64,000 bases of DNA from Yinghuangia sp035454725 (GTDB lineage Bacteria > Actinomycetota > Actinomycetes > Streptomycetales > Streptomycetaceae). The DNA lies in the NCBI RefSeq assembly GCF_051388935.1, contig NZ_JBPKBI010000022.1, positions 37,318 to 101,317 of the forward strand. Direction: 5' to 3'. How positions within the stretch are numbered: the first letter of the stretch is position 1; each line of letters opens with the position of its first letter. The notes beneath the pieces were generated by a model. It was not told where the DNA came from. It was given only the letters and a program-made list of their open reading frames with translations, and made no database searches. Positions 62,246-64,000 of this stretch are shown one piece after another. Position numbers and translations under genes: made by a program.

Positions 62246-62453
62246 ATCGGCTCCCTTCCGAGGAAGCCCGTAACCCGAATCGGGGCCGCCATGCGGACCG
62301 CCGTGGCACCGAGCTGCCGGTGCGGCGTGCACAGTGGGCAACTGCTCGTCCGCACAACGCGATCCGTCAGCCGGATCACGCGGCCCGGGACACCGCTTCG
62401 GGCCGGTGGGCGAACCTGGTCGCGCCCTGGCCCAACACAACGAGAGATTTCAG

Positions 62454-63791
62454 GTGAGCACGGACGAACTGGTCACCCAAGTCGTAGCCGCCACCTCGAT
62501 CATCGTCGCTCTCAGTTATCTGCTGCGGTCCGTCGCCCGACGGCTGGGACAGCCGGAGGTCATCGGGCAGATCTTCGCGGGCATCGCCCTGGGGCCGAGC
62601 CTGCTGGGGCACCTGCCCGGCGACCCCACCGAGACGCTGTTCCCGACGCAGGTACTGCCGTACATCTCGGTGCTGGCGCAAGTCGCCCTGGTGCCTTTCA
62701 TGTTCGCTGTCTCGTGCGAACTCGACCTGAGGGTGCTGCGGCAGCGGCGGCGCCTGGTCCCGGCCGTCACCGCCGGGGCCTTCGTGATCCCGATGCTGCT
62801 GGGCGTCGGTACGGCCTTCCTCATCGGGCCGCTTTACACGCCGCCCGAGGGCCCGGCACACGACAACGTCTCGTTCGTGATGTTCATGGCCGTCGCGATG
62901 GCGGTGACCGCCGTGCCCGTGCTGGCCGGCATCATCCGCGAGCGGGGCGCGGCGGGCAGCCTCCCCGGCGTCGTCGCGATGACGTCCGCGGGCATCATCG
63001 ACGCACTGGGCTGGCTGTTCCTGGCCGCGGCGATCCTGATGAGCAGTTCGACCGACGGCGACCACCTGCCGCTGCCAATGACCGTTGCGCTCTTCGCGGG
63101 CTACCTGGTGACGATGTGGTGCGTCGTCCGCCCGCTGCTGGGCCGCTGGCTGAGCCGGGCCGGTGCTCGCGCGCGCGATGACCTGCCGGTCGTCGCCGCG
63201 CTGGCGATGGCCTCCGCGTGGGCCACCGCCGCACTCGAACTGCACGTCATCTTCGGGGCGTTCGTGGCCGGGCTGATCATGCCGCGCAACGATGCCGGGG
63301 AGCCGGAGCCGGATCTCGTCCGCCCGCTCCAGGAGACCGGCACCGTCCTTCTGCCGGTGTTCTTCGTGGTCAGCGGCCTGTCCGTGGACATCGGCGCGCT
63401 GACGGCCGACGACTACGCACTGCTGGCGATCCTCGGGACAGTGGCGATCGCCGGCAAGTTGGGCGGCGGTGTGTTGGGCGCGCGCGTGGGAGGCATGTCG
63501 TACCGCGAGGCGACGATCGTCGGCGTCATGCTCAACACCCGCGGCCTGACCGAGCTGATCGCACTCAACATGGGCTTGCAGAGCGGCATCATCGACGAGT
63601 CGCTGTACACGGTGCTGGTGCTCGTGGCGCTGGTGACCACCGTGCTCACCGGCCCGGCACTGACCCTGCTGCGTTTCCCGGAGCCGCGAGCGACGCCGAA
63701 GGGCGCACAGGCCGACGAAGCGGTGCTGCCGCGCCAATCCGAGGACGAGTCGGTCCCCCGGAATCCCGCCGGGGAGCTCCCGGGCGCGTAG
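62454..63791 (+). CDS. CPA2-family cation:proton antiporter
   Basis: 445 residues with about 12 membrane segments. SYLLRSVARRLGQPEVIGQI followed by FAGIALGPSLLG is the KefB/CPA2 N-terminal pattern. SAGIIDALGWLFLAA, with its membrane aspartate, and NTRGLTELIALN are the ion-binding and gating motifs. The C-terminus is short and lacks an NAD-binding (RCK) domain, so regulation differs from KefB/C. GTG 62454 (VSTDELVTQVVA) is the start; the frame continues upstream without similarity. Confidence 0.92.
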   Translation: MSTDELVTQVVAATSIIVALSYLLRSVARRLGQPEVIGQIFAGIALGPSLLGHLPGDPTETLFPTQVLPYISVLAQVALVPFMFAVSCELDLRVLRQRRRLVPAVTAGAFVIPMLLGVGTAFLIGPLYTPPEGPAHDNVSFVMFMAVAMAVTAVPVLAGIIRERGAAGSLPGVVAMTSAGIIDALGWLFLAAAILMSSSTDGDHLPLPMTVALFAGYLVTMWCVVRPLLGRWLSRAGARARDDLPVVAALAMASAWATAALELHVIFGAFVAGLIMPRNDAGEPEPDLVRPLQETGTVLLPVFFVVSGLSVDIGALTADDYALLAILGTVAIAGKLGGGVLGARVGGMSYREATIVGVMLNTRGLTELIALNMGLQSGIIDESLYTVLVLVALVTTVLTGPALTLLRFPEPRATPKGAQADEAVLPRQSEDESVPRNPAGELPGA

Positions 63792-63891
63792 GGGTCCGCT
63801 CGTCGCGTGCGTGTGCGTGTGCTCCGAGGCGAACTCCGGTGCGGCAGAACGCCTTGAGCGGCACACATCACGCAACTTCCGCCCGTCACAA

Positions 63892-63915
63892 GGCCCGCCG
63901 GATGTCCGGCGGGCC
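63892..63915. terminator. Terminator hairpin after the antiporter gene
   Basis: GGCCCGCCGG (63892-63901), loop ATGT, CCGGCGGGCC (63906-63915), a perfect 10-bp stem about 100 bp after the antiporter stop. Confidence 0.8.
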
Positions 63916-63961
63916 CCGATTCGTCTCGCTCCTCCTGTCAGACATCCCATGGCGTTAGGCG

Positions 63962-64000
63962 TCAAGCCGCGGTGAGGTTCGCGTGGTGGGCCCAGGCGGT
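63962..64000 (-). CDS. Possible 3' end of a minus-strand gene (12 codons visible)
   Basis: From the window edge the minus strand reads TAWAHHANLTAA and a stop at 63962-63964, in frame to the edge and preceded downstream by the hairpin at 63892-63915. Too little is visible to identify the gene or be sure it exists. Confidence 0.3.
   Translation of the reverse strand, partial: TAWAHHANLTAA

Overview
The window is about 64 kb of very GC-rich DNA with the strong third-position G/C bias, frequent GTG/TTG starts and gene set of a streptomycete (family Streptomycetaceae). It carries a mycothiol ligase gene (mshC), two chaplin genes, an F420-dependent (LLM) oxidoreductase, Streptomyces-type DUF5133, DUF5703 and DUF6643-like proteins, and an etfBAD electron-transfer operon. 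No species is claimed. One N at 61434 lies between two 126-bp copies of the same sequence, which looks like a scaffold join and not biology.

Layout. 1-7.1 kb: 3' end of a DegT/DnrJ/EryC1 aminotransferase, an ADP-ribosylglycohydrolase, a DUF6643-like protein, mshC, and a TetR-regulated DHA2-type efflux pump whose upstream region has two related operator-like boxes. 7.2-21.4 kb: a core-chromosome block (SCO1664-like kinase-fold protein, DUF3090, histidine phosphatase, CorA, LLM oxidoreductase, aldo/keto reductase, a RecD2-like protein with decayed ATPase motifs, DUF5703, long and short chaplins, M20 peptidase). 21.6-26.6 kb: tRNA-Leu(GAG), a decayed zone with an aldehyde dehydrogenase remnant, an ECF sigma factor, a TetR regulator, a CoiA-like nuclease-fold protein and a divergent ATP-grasp protein. 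26.8-38.4 kb: a catabolic island (acyl-CoA dehydrogenase, CaiB-type CoA-transferase, LysR regulator, Rieske oxygenase with its small partner and a ferredoxin, Gfo/Idh/MocA oxidoreductase, KstD-like flavoprotein, SDR), interrupted by a nuclease-TerD fusion gene.

38.4-43.5 kb is the most plastic part. A TnpB-only IS200/IS605-family element (38954-40372) sits inside a PCMT-type methyltransferase gene. Removing exactly those bases rejoins the two flanks in frame, which defines both ends, the predicted target-adjacent motif and the predicted guide. Next to it are an HTH-TPR regulator and a SLOG-like protein that look translationally coupled.

43.5-64 kb returns to housekeeping-type genes: a PAP2 phosphatase, a PhoD-like phosphatase, etfB-etfA-etfD (electrons from acyl-CoA dehydrogenases to quinone), a secreted glycerophosphodiesterase, an unrecognised two-part protein, a short UvrA-like ABC protein, a VapC remnant, a MocR-type regulator that has lost its PLP lysine, a YjbR protein, a membrane metallophosphoesterase, a DUF1206 membrane protein and a CPA2 antiporter.

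Possible links: the acyl-CoA dehydrogenase at 27 kb could deliver electrons to the EtfBA/EtfD chain at 46-50 kb. LysR probably controls the divergent CoA-transferase/dehydrogenase pair and perhaps the Rieske genes. The best candidates for new biology are the nuclease-TerD fusion, the HTH-TPR/SLOG pair, the precisely delimited TnpB insertion, and two proteins that keep a family fold but have lost the key catalytic residue.
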